A DNA stretch of 64,000 nt from Rhea pennata (lineage: Eukaryota; Chordata; Aves; Rheiformes; Rheidae). Under the pieces are notes generated by a model. It was given only the letters and a program-made list of their open reading frames with translations, was not told the DNA's origin and did not search any database. The position numbers and the translations under genes are program-made. Location: positions 1,620,501 through 1,684,500 of the forward strand of contig NC_084671.1 of the NCBI RefSeq assembly GCF_028389875.1. Reading direction: 5' to 3'. How positions within the stretch are numbered: position 1 is the first letter of the stretch; each line of letters starts with the position of its first letter. Of this stretch, positions 14,301 through 27,400 are shown piece by piece.

Positions 14301-17300
14301 GCTTGAAGAATTGTCTCTAGGCTAGTAAATAACAAAAGGAGCTTTTTTAGAGTTCTTGACTAACTTTGACAGGAACAGGGCAGCCTTTAACACATGACTA
14401 TTTCTGTTCACTCTGGCAAATGATTTACTGGTTCCTTTTCTGGCTAGGAGGAAGAGCTCTTTCCCCTTTTCTCCTGACATATCCACCAAGCTCATCCCAA
14501 TACTATCCAACCACAGGGTAACAGTGCCTTAGCATTCCTATCAATTACAACTCCCAAATAAATGAAAGCAAATGATCCCATCAAATAAACAGCCCCATTT
14601 TTAAATAGTGCACTTGAAATGCATTTAGTCAAATTTAGCGTGAGATAATATTAGCAAATTCCTGGTATTGTACTTATCCCTTATTTAAAAAGCTTAAGAT
14701 ATTATATCCCCTTCTCTTTGTATAAACCTATTCAAGTTATATAATGTATGTGGATTTGCTTTGACCTGATTCCAGATGGCAATATATTATTAAGCCAAGG
14801 CTATACAATTGCACTTTGGTGGAAAACAGGTCAGGATTTTATTACATGTTGGAGATGCTGGAGCTCTAAACTTCTACTGTTGTAAATATTTCAGTATTTA
14901 GAAAATATAAAGCTTGAAGCACTGTCCTTCCTAGCTGCAGCAGGCAATGCATTACATAAAGTATTGCTTTATCTCACCAGACACGGCATATTCCTGGGGA
15001 GTTTCTTATCATTGTCAGTCATGTCACCACTGAAGACATCAAGTTCAGACACTGATGGGTCAGATAAGACTTCTTCATCCTCTGACACATTTATGAAGTT
15101 TCTTAAGACAGACATTTGCTATGATGAGCCAAATATATAAAGAAGTCCAGCAAGCTGCTCTTTCATCAGTAAAATTCTGAAGAATTTCTTACACTTGAGA
15201 TTGCTCTTTATAATTTTGGAATTAAAAAAGCTGTGGAATTACCACAGCTGGGTAATTAATGTAAACAAGGACCTTCCCATCATCTTGGTCAAGAACAAAT
15301 CTCAGGCAATTAGGAGTCCTAATTAGGTAACAAGATGTCAAATACCATACACTCTGTTTTACACAACCTGACAGCATCATTGCAGTTAATTTTCCTGTCT
15401 TCTCACAAGGAATTCAGAGCGCAAATCCAGGGCCTCAGTATCAGGGCAGGTGAGGGGAACTAGTGCAGCATTGTATTTCCCTGAAAAGCAGAGATGGAGT
15501 TCATCTCCATCATATAAACCACCTGAAAGCACACGTCTGTCCACAACAAAAGCGAAGACAAGGCTGCACAGAAGCAGAGGGCTTGGGATTTTATTTTGGA
15601 AAGGTGTTTTGTGGGAAGGAAGTGAGATGCAGCTCAGCTCGGCACTAAGGGAGACAAGCAGTCAGAGCAGCACACATGCTTAGCCTGGAGGGAGAGGTTG
15701 GCAAGGCCTCTGAAGGAGGAGCACTGGCAGAAAAAGTGATGAGCAGGAACTGTTTGTCATTTATTTTGTGCATTCTGGTTACAGAGATGACATTGCACTA
15801 AAGATGCATCAAGATACCTGGCACCATCACTGATTTTTCTTTCTTACAGAAATAGGGTACTAGACCTGCTTCTCCAAGTTTTGGCTAGCTAACCTGCTCA
15901 AAAAAGGAAATACCCCTGTCCTAAGCAGGAACAAGACTCAGCACCAACCTGCACCTGGCCACCTCTCAGAACAGAGTGAAGAGAGCTCTTCCACACAATT
16001 TGTGTCTTCTCAACAAGGATGAGGCAGTTGAGGTACAAATACAGTAAAAGTAAAAGAAAGATTTTAGTAGCTCTGTCAACAGTATCTCAATCAGTAGAAT
16101 TCACTTGGAAAACACTGACGTGGACAGCTCCCCAAGGAGAAGATACAGGGATAGTGGTGCCCCATGTCTTTATTCAGTTGTAGTTAACCACAGTCAAAAC
16201 TTTACAGTAAGGCAGCTTTGCTTGGTGAGACAATTCAGTATCCTGTCTTATCCTCAACAGTACTGCAAGTGGTATTCTAGCTTTATTAAAAAAAAAAAAA
16301 ACTTTCTTTATAGTTAAAATGCTTGTAGAGTAAGCATGGCTCAAGTCTGTCAAAGCAGTTCTATCATTTATTAACTTCTGTTTTATGGCACTAGCTCTAC
16401 TGCTACAACAAACCAGCAATTTATTTATTCCATACACATATACATCATCACAGAATTCAATATTCTGTATAATTCAGGGAAAATAATACAATTCTCTCAT
16501 AGCTACTAAAACTTGATATGTAACAGATTTTTCTAAAATAGATGAATACTGCATGGGCTGAAATCTTACAGAACTGTAGCACTGTAGAGGTGCTGAAGAT
16601 CATTTCCAAATAATTTCTTCCCTCCTTTTCTTGGGGCAACCATTCCTATACAAAGTCATCTATATTCATTATTTTTGTTGCCTGATATGTGAAAACTCAT
16701 TGTATCAAAAATTAATGAGGTTTCAGTGAGGCAAATAATACTGTCTTGTCTCCCTCAGTGCATCTCTGGAGCATCTTTGCATATATCTGTATAGCAATGA
16801 ATTAATACCTTATTCCCCTCGCCCAGCTAGTCAAGGATTGTTGCCACAATGTGCTGTAAAGAAGATCTCTACATTGAAATTATATTCACACCTCCCCTGT
16901 TTTTTATGCACCATCAAAGAACCTACTCAAAGGAAAAACACATTTGCTATATAAATATAGTAAAACATGCTTTACTACATAGCAACTCATTTGCTGGTCA
17001 GCACATATTTGGCACTGCTATACTTTCAGTGATGCAGTCTGAAAAGTGAGGCAGTTGCTGGACATACGAAGATAAGGATTAAGAGGAGAAATACTCCTAG
17101 GGGCTGTCCTTATCGGACAGATTTTGCGGCTATTTCACAGCAGCTATGTGCTCCCCATCCTTTCAACTGTCACGGATTTCTAAACTCCTGGACTACTCTG
17201 ATTCCCATCTCTCAAGGGGGTCATGAGGGGTTGTCTGGTCTTTTTCAAAAACACCTTAGTGAAACTGAGCTTTTACTCTAAATAATAAACATTTTTCTCT

Positions 17301-20300
17301 TTGCTTTATCCCAAAATTAAACACACTACAACCCTCTGAAGCAAATGCTAAGGAAGTAAGTTATCCTCTCTGATTAAGCAGTACTTAAGTGTATACTCAG
17401 GGAATTATTAAGGTATAAAAGCTGATTATCTAAGAAAGATAAAGCAAGATTGTACATAACACTTTGGGTGAAATTCTGAACCTAAGACACAAGATGCACA
17501 ACAAAGGCAGTGTCTTGTACAGGTTTCACTAAATTTATCGATCTCAAGTTTCTACCTTCAAACAGGGCTTAGCACATTGTAATCCTATCACTGTAACATA
17601 GTATTTAATCCTAGGAAGATATGTGATCTAGACTTTGCTATCCCTCCCCAACAGTTCACGGATTCAAATGCAACATTTGAACATTTTCCACTTTTCCCAT
17701 TGCCTCAGTTACCACCATCTCCAGCTACGGGTTCTCCCACCTTTGTTTGCAGAAGAAGTGGGTGCTTGCCTGACGAAAGAGCCCCTGTACATCCTGATTT
17801 TGTTGGCACTTACCTTCTATATCCAGAGTAGTGGCTTTGGGGAAAAGTTGGCTTTTGTTTCAAATGCAGATTCATTCCTGTTTATTCCACTGTATTTTAA
17901 CTTCTCTGAAACTTAATAATCTGCATACATTGTTTTTTCTTTGGGAGAGGGGGGGTGTTAATGGTCCAGAAAGCTAAAAAATTTGAAGAGAGGCCAATAG
18001 AAACAGAAATGGCTCAGCAAGTTCCAGCTGTACCTAGACAGCTTCTGCTTTGCTTTATAAAGCTTCAATCCCCATAGTTACAAAGAAGTTGAAAAATATT
18101 AATCAAGTCTTACCTTGAATGCTCCAATTCAAAATGAAAAAAAAAAAATCGCTTAGAAACTCCCAGTCTCAAAAGCCATTAGAGCATGACTGTCTGGGCT
18201 GATATTATTCCTTGGTGGAATAGGTGACATTGGACACTTTCCACCACCTTCTTCCTTCCTGAGCAGAGCTAGTATTTGACCTATTTCTGTTGCAATCCAG
18301 GATGTAGATTATGCTCCCATACACTAATCTTACTAGGCTGTGATAAACATTGTTTGTTTCATTTGGCAGACTCAAACTATACACCTGACAGCTTCAACTT
18401 CACACCAATCCTAGCATCATTAACTAGCAACAGACAACCAAGAACCCTGCCCACTTGCAGGTGCTGTCTCTGCACTCGCTGCTGTCCTTACTCAAATTCA
18501 CAAGCAATCTGGACACCCGACAGCTGGGCCTTCCAAGAGGCCTCCCCCTCTCTGGTCCCACCCATACCAGCAATAGCCAGCACAGTTCCTCTTCTCTGCT
18601 TGGGTAAAGTAAAATATGTCAGGCAAATTCACAACTTTTTAAGATGCAAAAAATGACATAAATTAAGGGCCCAATTTCAAGGCTCCAATAAAGTCTTCTG
18701 TTGAAACCAGAGCGGGAAGCTGTGATCTGTTAATTAGATGGATCAAACAGAAAATAAAATATACTCCACTGAAAGCTGAAACCATACTGCAGCTTGCTCC
18801 AATACAGATGAAGTTGTTTTCATTTATAAAAGAACAAAGGAAGAAGTCTCTGACTTAGAGACCGAAAAGAAAAAAAAACATTGCAGAGACTAGTTGCACC
18901 CACAATCACTTGCTCACTCAACTTGAGCTGACGTGAAGATCAGACAGGAAGAATCTCCCACTCACTGGGTGGGCTCGCCCTAACTCCTGAAGATGTAAGC
19001 ACACTTGGTTTGATGTAAGGCTTGTCTCTACTGTCCTGAGTTCAGCCCTTCTTTGGCTCTTTCTGTCCGCATCCAGGAGTGTGCAGGCAAGCAAAAGACA
19101 CATGCGTCCTCCAGGGGTGGATACAGACGAACTGCTACCTGAAGCTTCCCCCTAGGATCTAGTAGGTTCACATATACCAGCTAGGCAAGTATATTTGGTG
19201 TCTGGTGTTTGATGTCAGTAGCTGAATGCTTTCGCAGGTAATTTTTGATTACCTGCAGATGATACGATCCTTACTGAAGAACAAGTGTATTAAATATTAA
19301 CAACAAAATGAAGTCACCAGTGTAAAGCAACATATTCCAAGGCTGGCACACAGAGAGACCATATGGACAAGCAAGTATCACAAAAGAAAGGAAAAAAAAC
19401 CACAAGGTCTTCACATGTGTTTTTTTCAGGCAAGATGCTTGTTAGCTGAAGGGGAAATCTGACTGAAAAACAGCTTTATTATTTTTCTAAAATCAAATTG
19501 AAGTTGTTCAATAATTGTATTTTTTAGCCAAATAGCCTGTTTCATGACACAAAAAGATTACAAAGCATTTTATAACTCAACATAGAGACACAGACAAAGA
19601 CAAAGGAAGAGAAAATCCAAACAAATTTTGACTCTGGAGAATGTCACTTCACTAAATCTTTCAAGCCTGACATTCCAAATAGATCGATTAAATAGATTTA
19701 GTTTTGAACTAGTCCTATTGAAATTAAAAGATCCATTTCAATTTATGCTAGCTAAGAGCATTATTCAGGCCTGCCCTGACAGATAAGTAAAAAACCCAAA
19801 CTGCTAAAGGCACTAGATCACAATATAGTTGCTGACACAAGTCTGTTTTGTGTATATGCGATTGTCGCAACTGATGTCTGCAAGTGAAGACATTGCTGTT
19901 TCACAGTTGACATAACTTGAATTTGCTATGCAAAAATTACAAAGTTGGATCTGTCTTTAATGTCTAAGCAAGCAACTTACTCAAGTTTAATGAGTACATG
20001 TTTGGCAGCTATTTAATTATTCTACCCAGTTCCATACACGTGCTAGCGTTGCTCAGAGAGCCATCTTAAAAGCCCAGGCAAATGCTGTCAGTGTCCTACC
20101 CCAGTTCTGCTGTCAGGCTGCTGATCCCATTCCACTGCCAGTCCTTCCTGTGTGGCCTTTGAGCGCCCGTTAAGCTCGTTTGTATCCAGGAAGCGAGCAC
20201 AAAGGTTTGACAGCAACAGGAGATGACTTCATTACTATGGAGGAAAGCAGCAGTAGGATCCATTTAAAAAAAAATTGAATTAGTTTTAAAATTAGTCAAA

Positions 20301-20593
20301 CCCTTTTTTTCTTTTTCTCTAAGATGATGATTGAAATGTTGTGATAACCACTGTGGATTTCCCAACTATTTTTCTACAGAAGTTCACTCTTTTGTAAGAG
20401 GAACAGGAACACAATCCTCTTACTAGGTCACAATTTTAATAGTCCCCTCCATTAAGTACATCAGAATCTGATGTTCTCCTCCTGTTTTTGCTGAACAGAA
20501 CAAAGAAATTCAAATATTATCGTGCACGAAATTTTCTTCAACCTCTTAGATGAAATGTGATTAATAATAATAAAGTATTACTAGGGTTATACA
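11301..20593. other. Intergenic DNA, no gene recognised
   Basis: AT-rich; open frames up to 126 codons (18276-18656) without recognisable products or consistent splice sites. Small CpG-containing patches near 13830-13960 and 20090-20200 were read in all frames without identification. Homopolymers at 16288-16300 (A) only. Confidence 0.65.
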
Positions 20594-20672
20594 TTTATAT
20601 ATAACTGACTATATATATATATATAACTGATTAAATATATAACTAAATATATATACATATTTTTATGTATAT
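20594..20672. repeat. (TA)n-rich microsatellite
   Basis: Nearly pure A/T with several TATATA blocks directly 5' of the CR1 insertion. CR1 may have inserted at or near it. Confidence 0.9.
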
Positions 20673-22900
20673 AACCATGAGATGGTGGAGTTCAGGATCC
20701 CGCAGGAAAGAAATAAGGCAACAAGCAGAATTGCAACCCTAGACTTCAGGAGAGCAGACTTCGGGCTTTTCGGAGACCTAATGGGTGGAATCTCATGGGT
20801 TAAGGCTCTAGAAGGAAGGAGAGTCCAGGAGAGCTGGCTAGTATTCAGACATCACTTACTCCAAGCTCAACAGTAGTGCATCTCTATGAGCAAGAAGTGC
20901 AGCATAAGGGGCAGGAGACCTGCATGGGTGAGCAAGGAGCTCCTGGCCAAATTCAGACAGAAGAAGAAAGTACACAGAATGTGGAAGAGGGGACAGGCTA
21001 CTTAGGAGAATTATAGGAATGCAGTCAGAGTATGTAGAGATGCGGCAAGGAAGGCCAAGGCCCAGTTGGAATCGAGTCTGGCAAAGGATATCGAGGACAA
21101 TAGGAAGGGCTTCTTCAAATACATCAGCAGCAAGAGGACTAGGGAAAATGTGGGCCGCTACTGAATAGGGCAGGCGCCCTGGTGGTAAGGGATACAGAAA
21201 AGGCAAAATTACTGAACGCCTTCTTTGCTTCAGTCTGCACTGCTAAGGGCAGCCCCCATGAATCCCGGAGCCTGGACGTGAGGCAGAAACTCTGGAGAAG
21301 GGAAGACTTTCCTTTGGTTGAGGAGGATAGGGTTAGGCACCTTCTGGGCAGGCTAGACATCCACAAGTCCATGGGCCCAGATGGGATGCACCCATGGGCA
21401 CTGAGGGACCTGGCAGATGTTGATGCCTGGCCGCTCTCCATCATCTTTGAAAGGTCCTGGAGAACTGGAGAGGTGCCTGAGCGCTGGCAGAAAGCCAATG
21501 TCACTCCAGGCTTCAAGAAGGGCAAGAAGCAGGACCCAGGGAACTATAGGCCGGTCAGCCTCACCTCCATCCCTAGAAAGGTGATGGAACAGCTCATTCT
21601 GGATGTCATCTCCAGACCTATGGAGGAAAAGAAGGTGATCAGGAGTAGCCAGCATGGATTCACCAAGGGGAACTCCTGCTTAATCAATCTGATAGCCTTC
21701 TATGATGGAATGACTGGCTGGGTAGAGGAGAGCAGTTGACATTGTGTACCTTGACTTCAGCAAGGCTTTTGACACTGTCTCCCGTAACATCCTCCTAGAG
21801 AAGCTCAGGAAGTGCGGGTTAGACGGGTGGACAGTGAGGTGGATTGAGAACTGGCTGAAAGGAGAGCTCAGAGGGTGGTCATCAGTGGCGTGGAGTCTAG
21901 TTGGAGGCCTGTGGCTAGTGGTGTCCCCCAGGGCTCAGGACTGGGTCCGATCCTGTTCAACTTCTTCATCAATGACCTGGATGAGGGGACGGAGTGACTC
22001 CTCAGCAAGTTTGCTGATGATACCAAGCTGGGAGGAGTGGCTGAGACACCTGAGGGCTGTGCTGCCATTCAGAGAGACCTGGCCAGGCTGGAGGGCTGGG
22101 TGGAGAGGAACCTCCTGAGGTTCAGCAAGGGCAAGTGCAGAGTCCTGCACCTAGGGAGGAATAACCCTAGGCACCAGTACAGTCTGGGGACTGACCTTCT
22201 GGAGAGCAGCTCTGCAGAGAAGAACCTGGGAGTGCTGGTGGATGACAAGTTGACCATGAGCCAGCAATGTGCCCTTGTGGCCAAGAAGGCCAATGGTATC
22301 TTGGGGTGCATTGGGAAGAGTGTTGCCAGCAGGTGGAGGGAGGTGATCCTGCCCCTCTCCTCAGCCCTGGGGAGGCCTCATCTCGAGTCCTCTATCCAGT
22401 TCTGGGCTCCCCAGTACCAGAGAGACATGGAGCTACTGGGGAGAGTCCAGCATAGGGCTACGAGGATGATCAGAGGGCTGGAGCATCTGCCCTACGAGGA
22501 AAGGCTGCGAGAGCTGGGCCTCTTCAGCCTGGGGAAGTGCAGACTGAGGGGGGATCTGATCAGTGTGTACAAGTACCTGAAGGGAGGGTGTGAAGGGGAC
22601 AGGGCCAAACTCTTTTCAGTTGCCCCGTGTGACAGGACAAGAGGCAATGGGCAGAAATTGAAGCACAGGAAGCTTCGCCTGACCGTGATGGGGAATTTCT
22701 TCCCTGTGAGAGTGACAGAGCACTGGACCAGGTTGCCCAGGGAGGTTGCGGAGTCTCCTTCTCTGGAGATCTTCAAGGCCCGCCTGGATGCAGCCCTGTC
22801 TAACATGCTCTAGGTGACCCTGCTGAGCAGGGGGGTTGGACTAGATGATCTCCAGATCAGGTCCCTTCCAACCTTACTGATTCTATGAGTCTATGATTTG
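20673..22900 (+). mobile_element. CR1 LINE, 5'-truncated, 2.2 kb, with most of the reverse transcriptase
   Basis: Non-LTR retrotransposon of the CR1 clade. The segment starts in the ORF2 region between endonuclease and reverse transcriptase, then carries RT motifs [66 protein letters not shown] and FADD (22010-22021), the thumb and the C-terminal domain. It ends with the CR1 terminal repeat (ATTCTATGAGTCTATGA at about 22879). A full CR1 is about 4.5 kb, so the 5' half is missing. It lies directly after an AT-rich microsatellite. Confidence 0.95.
21182..22813 (+). pseudogene. CR1 ORF2 remnant (reverse transcriptase), inactivated
   Basis: Three frame segments are needed: 21182-21739 in one frame, about 21744-21865 (YLDFSKAFD) in a second, then back to the first frame up to a TAG after 22812. 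A TGA at 21995-21997 interrupts the frame just before the FADD motif, although downstream an intact 258-codon stretch (22037-22813) runs to the normal ORF end. The element therefore cannot make its own full RT, and it lacks the endonuclease. The damage is light, in line with a fairly recent insertion. Confidence 0.92.
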
Positions 22901-24244
22901 TCCTTTGTAATTTCTTTAATGTTTGTTAATTTTCCACATCCCTGCTTCAGTAAAAACATATTGTAACCACAGCAGTAGTCATTTGTTCAGCAATTGATCA
23001 GATTAGTTTGTCTACTTCTGAAAGAAGAGATGTTTAAATTCATGCCTTTTTGTACCCTTTTCTTTCATGTCTTTTCCCAGCAAACTTCTCCCTTCTGCCT
23101 CCTTTGCATATCATTTTGTAATGAACCAAGCTGCTGCTAACATCTGATCTATACAGGCTACAACAAATTGTGTTTGCCTTGGGCCAAATAATCAGATTTT
23201 TTGCAACTACATAGAACATAATAAAATGCCTGCTCTCAGCCAGACTATCAATCATATTAAATCAAGTTCTAACTATTTATTAACAGATCTTCCCTTCATC
23301 TTTTACAGTTAGTTTCTGTCTCCAAAATCTTTCAGCATGTGAGAGATTAGGTGATTTGTATGCACAGGCTGTGCAATCTACCAGACGGATCTGACAGCAG
23401 CGGCATATTCTTTCACAAAAAGTGACAGGATTATAAGTGGAGATCTTGTTAAACTTGGCTACCAGTAACATAAGTACTTGTTTACTAATATTTCAGACTG
23501 ACTGACAATACTCTACTTGCCAGCAGCTGAATATATTGGCAGCTGTTTTCTCCGAGACTAAGAAAAAATTGTTAACATTTCAGCTGTCCTAGATCGGTAT
23601 TTGGAATCAAATCCATAGAGAAGCAATTCAGAGCAAAATGACAAGACCAATCTTTGAAGTGAAGGAAAAAAGAAAAAAAAATGCTTAATTTGTTGCTTCT
23701 TGGGAAGGAAAAAATACCAACTGTTTTAGTATGCATTTGTTTTCAAAAGGAGTGGAGATTTCTATTTCAAAAGTAGTAGCAATGCCAAGTCCAAAAATAA
23801 AAGGATCTCAGAAGGCCTAGAATCTGACAGATGATACAGCTGAAATTATTTCTCCTGACTTGTGCTTTCTCTATTTTTCAAAAGAGTCATGTTCAATGTA
23901 GTCTAAAAAGAGCTTTAAAAGTTTTAAGAATATTCTTCCCTGGTGTTTTACTGGAATGGTATAACTAAACACAAGTCCTTTTGGATCCTTCCATGGTTTT
24001 GGGTCTAGAATGAACCTTGCTATCCTCTCTTTGTTATTTTATGTGTAAGAATATCCCAGCTTTTCCCCTCTTCTAGATCCATCATGCATCTACTGTGCAC
24101 ATAATGCAGATATAAGAATATTCACTTATCTGAATGCAATAGAGCTGTGGCTGCAAAACAGGTAATTTTTATGTAATTCACTGAGACACTGTGGAACATT
24201 AGAAGAACATTGAAACAATATATGGTCACAAAATAATGAAGACG
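22901..24244. other. Intergenic DNA between two CR1 copies
   Basis: AT-rich; nothing recognised. Confidence 0.7.
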
Positions 24245-24433
24245 AAAAACATTTTTTTCTGTGAGGTTGACTGACCACTGGAACAGGTTGCCCAGGGAGG
24301 TTGTGGAGTCTCCATCCTTGGAAATATTCAAAACCCATCTGAGCAGGGTTCTGGGCAACCCTGCTTTAGCAGTGGGGGTTCGACTAGATAATCTCCAGAG
24401 GTCCCTTCCAACATCAACTATGCAGTGATTCTT
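24245..24433 (+). mobile_element. CR1 LINE 3'-end fragment
   Basis: Shares the CR1 terminal region: 'ggttgcccagggaggttgt' near 24288-24306, then a CTGAGCAGGGTT-like block and 'ctagataatctccagag' near the end. It is more diverged than the copy ending at about 22900 and so belongs to a different or older subfamily. Boundaries are approximate. Confidence 0.85.
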
Positions 24434-27400
24434 TAGTACTCAGGAGTTTACAAGAGTACTGGAGCACACAACTCCAGCCCTCAGTTTCAATTCCAGCTTT
24501 AAAATGATAATTCACATTCAGAGGAAGCCATAAAAGCTTCAACAGACTTGCACATTAAGTAATCCTGCTTAGTTCAGTATAATTTGATAGAAATATCAAG
24601 TGTGCTTACTGTTATGATTATTTTTGAAATCTGTGTACTAGTCTGTTGTGCTCGTCATGATTAAAACTTGTTGCTCTAAATCAATGTTGATCTTAAAAAG
24701 TACAGGCAAGAAGAAAACTTCCATCTGTTAGCATCCTCAGAGTACAGGAAAACACAGATGAGCTCTCTCAAGCCTTTCCACACTATTCTGTCTCTGGAAA
24801 GGATAAATCCTAAAACATGGAACCTTTATTTCAGAGACCAAATAGTCTCTGCAGGTGAAGGCTAACATTAGAGGGTAGAGCTAGAAGGATCTGACTCCTT
24901 GCACTAACAGCATCAACTCGATGCAAAGCCCTCCAAAACCCTTAATTCTTCGCACTGGCAAGCGGAGAATGTTTCATTTTGCCACTCTCCTCTCATTTAC
25001 TGCATTTACATCTAAGCAAGAGAAGAAGCAGTCTCTGCATTTGTGGGCTGTGCAGTATATTATATTACTATAATACAAAGTACTATCTATTCTTCTCAAA
25101 AAGCTTGATGAACATGCATCTTGCCTTTGCAGATACTCTGTACAAAGGCATATTTAGTTAAGTGTTTTTTTTAATGTTATAGCTGATTGATGGAGCAGCC
25201 AAATTCAATTCACGCCAATAAAAGCATCAAAATGTAAGGAAGTATTCATTAGAAATTATGTTACATTCTGTTTTATCCTAAAGATCTGGATCCAATCACA
25301 CATCCTCTACAAAAATATTTATCTGCCATGGAATTTGGCTTTATACAGTCTGTTGTCATCAAGATGCAGCTATACAAGTGACAAGAGATGTAGATTAGCA
25401 TATCTGCTGGATTGATTTCCAGTGGAAAAATAGACAAACTTGTAACAATTGGCTGAAGGAAGGTAGCTGCATATAGTTCAGCTCCTGGAAAAATCTATGT
25501 CTTCTAATAAGCTTGTTCTCCATACTTACCAGAAACAAAGACTTTTCTTCAATTTTCCCCAAATCGCTTGTTCTTTCTTTGTCCACAAAGGCTGATCTGG
25601 CTATCTGTTACTTATGTCATTTCTACTTGTCCAGTCTGTGTCTACATCCAGAGTTTTGAAGCATGCACTTTTACTATAGCACACAGGGAATGCCTTTTGG
25701 CTTCCCAGATCCAAGATGACTAGAGATCAGCAAGCAGACACATTTTTTAAAGAAGCTGTCTCATCCAAAGGCTCCATCTCATCTGTTATACAATTCAGTA
25801 TTTTTCAGACAGCTCCTGAGCAAGTAATTCATTTATCCTATTTTTGCTTGAAACCTGGAGATGTGAATAATTCTGCTATTAAATGCAAAATATTGTTATT
25901 ACACAGAAAAGTGGCTACTAGCTACAAGTTGCTTAATTACAAACCATTAGATATGTAACAAACCTCTAGCACCTTAACAGAAGCTTTCTAGCTACCTACT
26001 ACTATTGCATCCTTCTCCCTTAATTTATAGTGGTAATTACCTGTGAACTTTCGTCTCTCAAATCCTTCCATCAGGCATTATTTTCCAGCATAGCCGGCTT
26101 TGATAAGAAGCAGCTCCAGACTCACTGGAGTTTAATAGCAAGCTTGCACATCTTTAGACTAATCCAAAGACTGTCTGAATTGTTGTTATTATATTATACA
26201 GGGCCTGAATATCTTCCTGAGGGTGACTTTTTAGGGGTTCTCCCACAGGCAGGATCTTGGCTGTGGCGTTGTGAGGGTAAGTTGTGAGGATGCCCTCGCC
26301 CTTTCCCACTCCTCCTTTAGCAATATCTGGAACTGAAATTCAAACGACTTCAAACCACACACAAATGATATGACATTAGTTTGTAGTACCAACATCCGGA
26401 CCACAATAAAAAAGCACTAGCTTTGGTTACTTGGCTCCAGAAGGCAAATATAGGATTTATCTGGCTTTATGCTCTGCTGCATAGGAAATCTGATACATTC
26501 TGTAACAGACTTTTTCCAAAATGAAAGAATAATCATTTTACTTATCTGACAAAAACAAGTTCCTCCTGTTGGCCTACTCTATAGTCATAAGGGAAAAAGA
26601 TCTAGAACACCTATCTAGAACACCATGAGGAACCTTAGAGGCTCATGGAGCCTGGAGCTGCCAGTCTGATATAAGACAGGAGAATGTCCTGGCTACCTTG
26701 AAAAAGGATTTTCCACATATGCAACTCCTGAACTGTGGCCTAATGAACTACTCAGAATTACACAAAAACTACAAGTCTTTCTACAATGTATGCGTTCAGC
26801 AACTGCAGTCTCCAGATAGAATGTTAAGAATTGCTAAGAAGTTATTAGCTAATGAAAAATGGTGAGAGGTACCAAGAAAAGTGTGCAGTACCTTCAGGGT
26901 AAACCATTTCAGCTTTTATATTCTTATCCTGCTTAATGATTGATGTTGCTGCAGCTTTTTGCCCTTTCCTTAAGATTTGGCTCAAATCAGCACAGATTCT
27001 TATGTTCAGGAATCAAGTCCAGGGGGCATATTACACTTCAGTGAACAGATTCTAGTTTAAAAGAATCTAAACTAGTTTTCTATTTTTCATACGTGTGTGG
27101 TAGCAAGTCAAGTACTGCTTCTCCAAAGAACCCAGTAACACAATCACAGATTTCATATCAAGAAGTATTTCTTTTTTTCACTGCCCAGAGTAAATGTATT
27201 TTAAAAGTAATGTAAGTAATTAGAAGTATTGCAGCTCCACACTGTAAAGCAACATTCACAGTTAGGCAGCAACTTGTTGATTTAGTTTGCTGCAAAAATT
27301 GTTTTTGAAACCAGTTAGGTGCTCTCAGACTAAAATAGAAAACAAGATTATTTTCTAGGTCTAGCAAATAGAGCTGATTAATGTAAAAGCTTCATTTTAT

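Noticed and set aside
18276..18656. 126-codon plus-strand open frame, Cys- and Pro-rich
   Set aside because: No family resemblance and no Kozak-like or splice context; probably chance.
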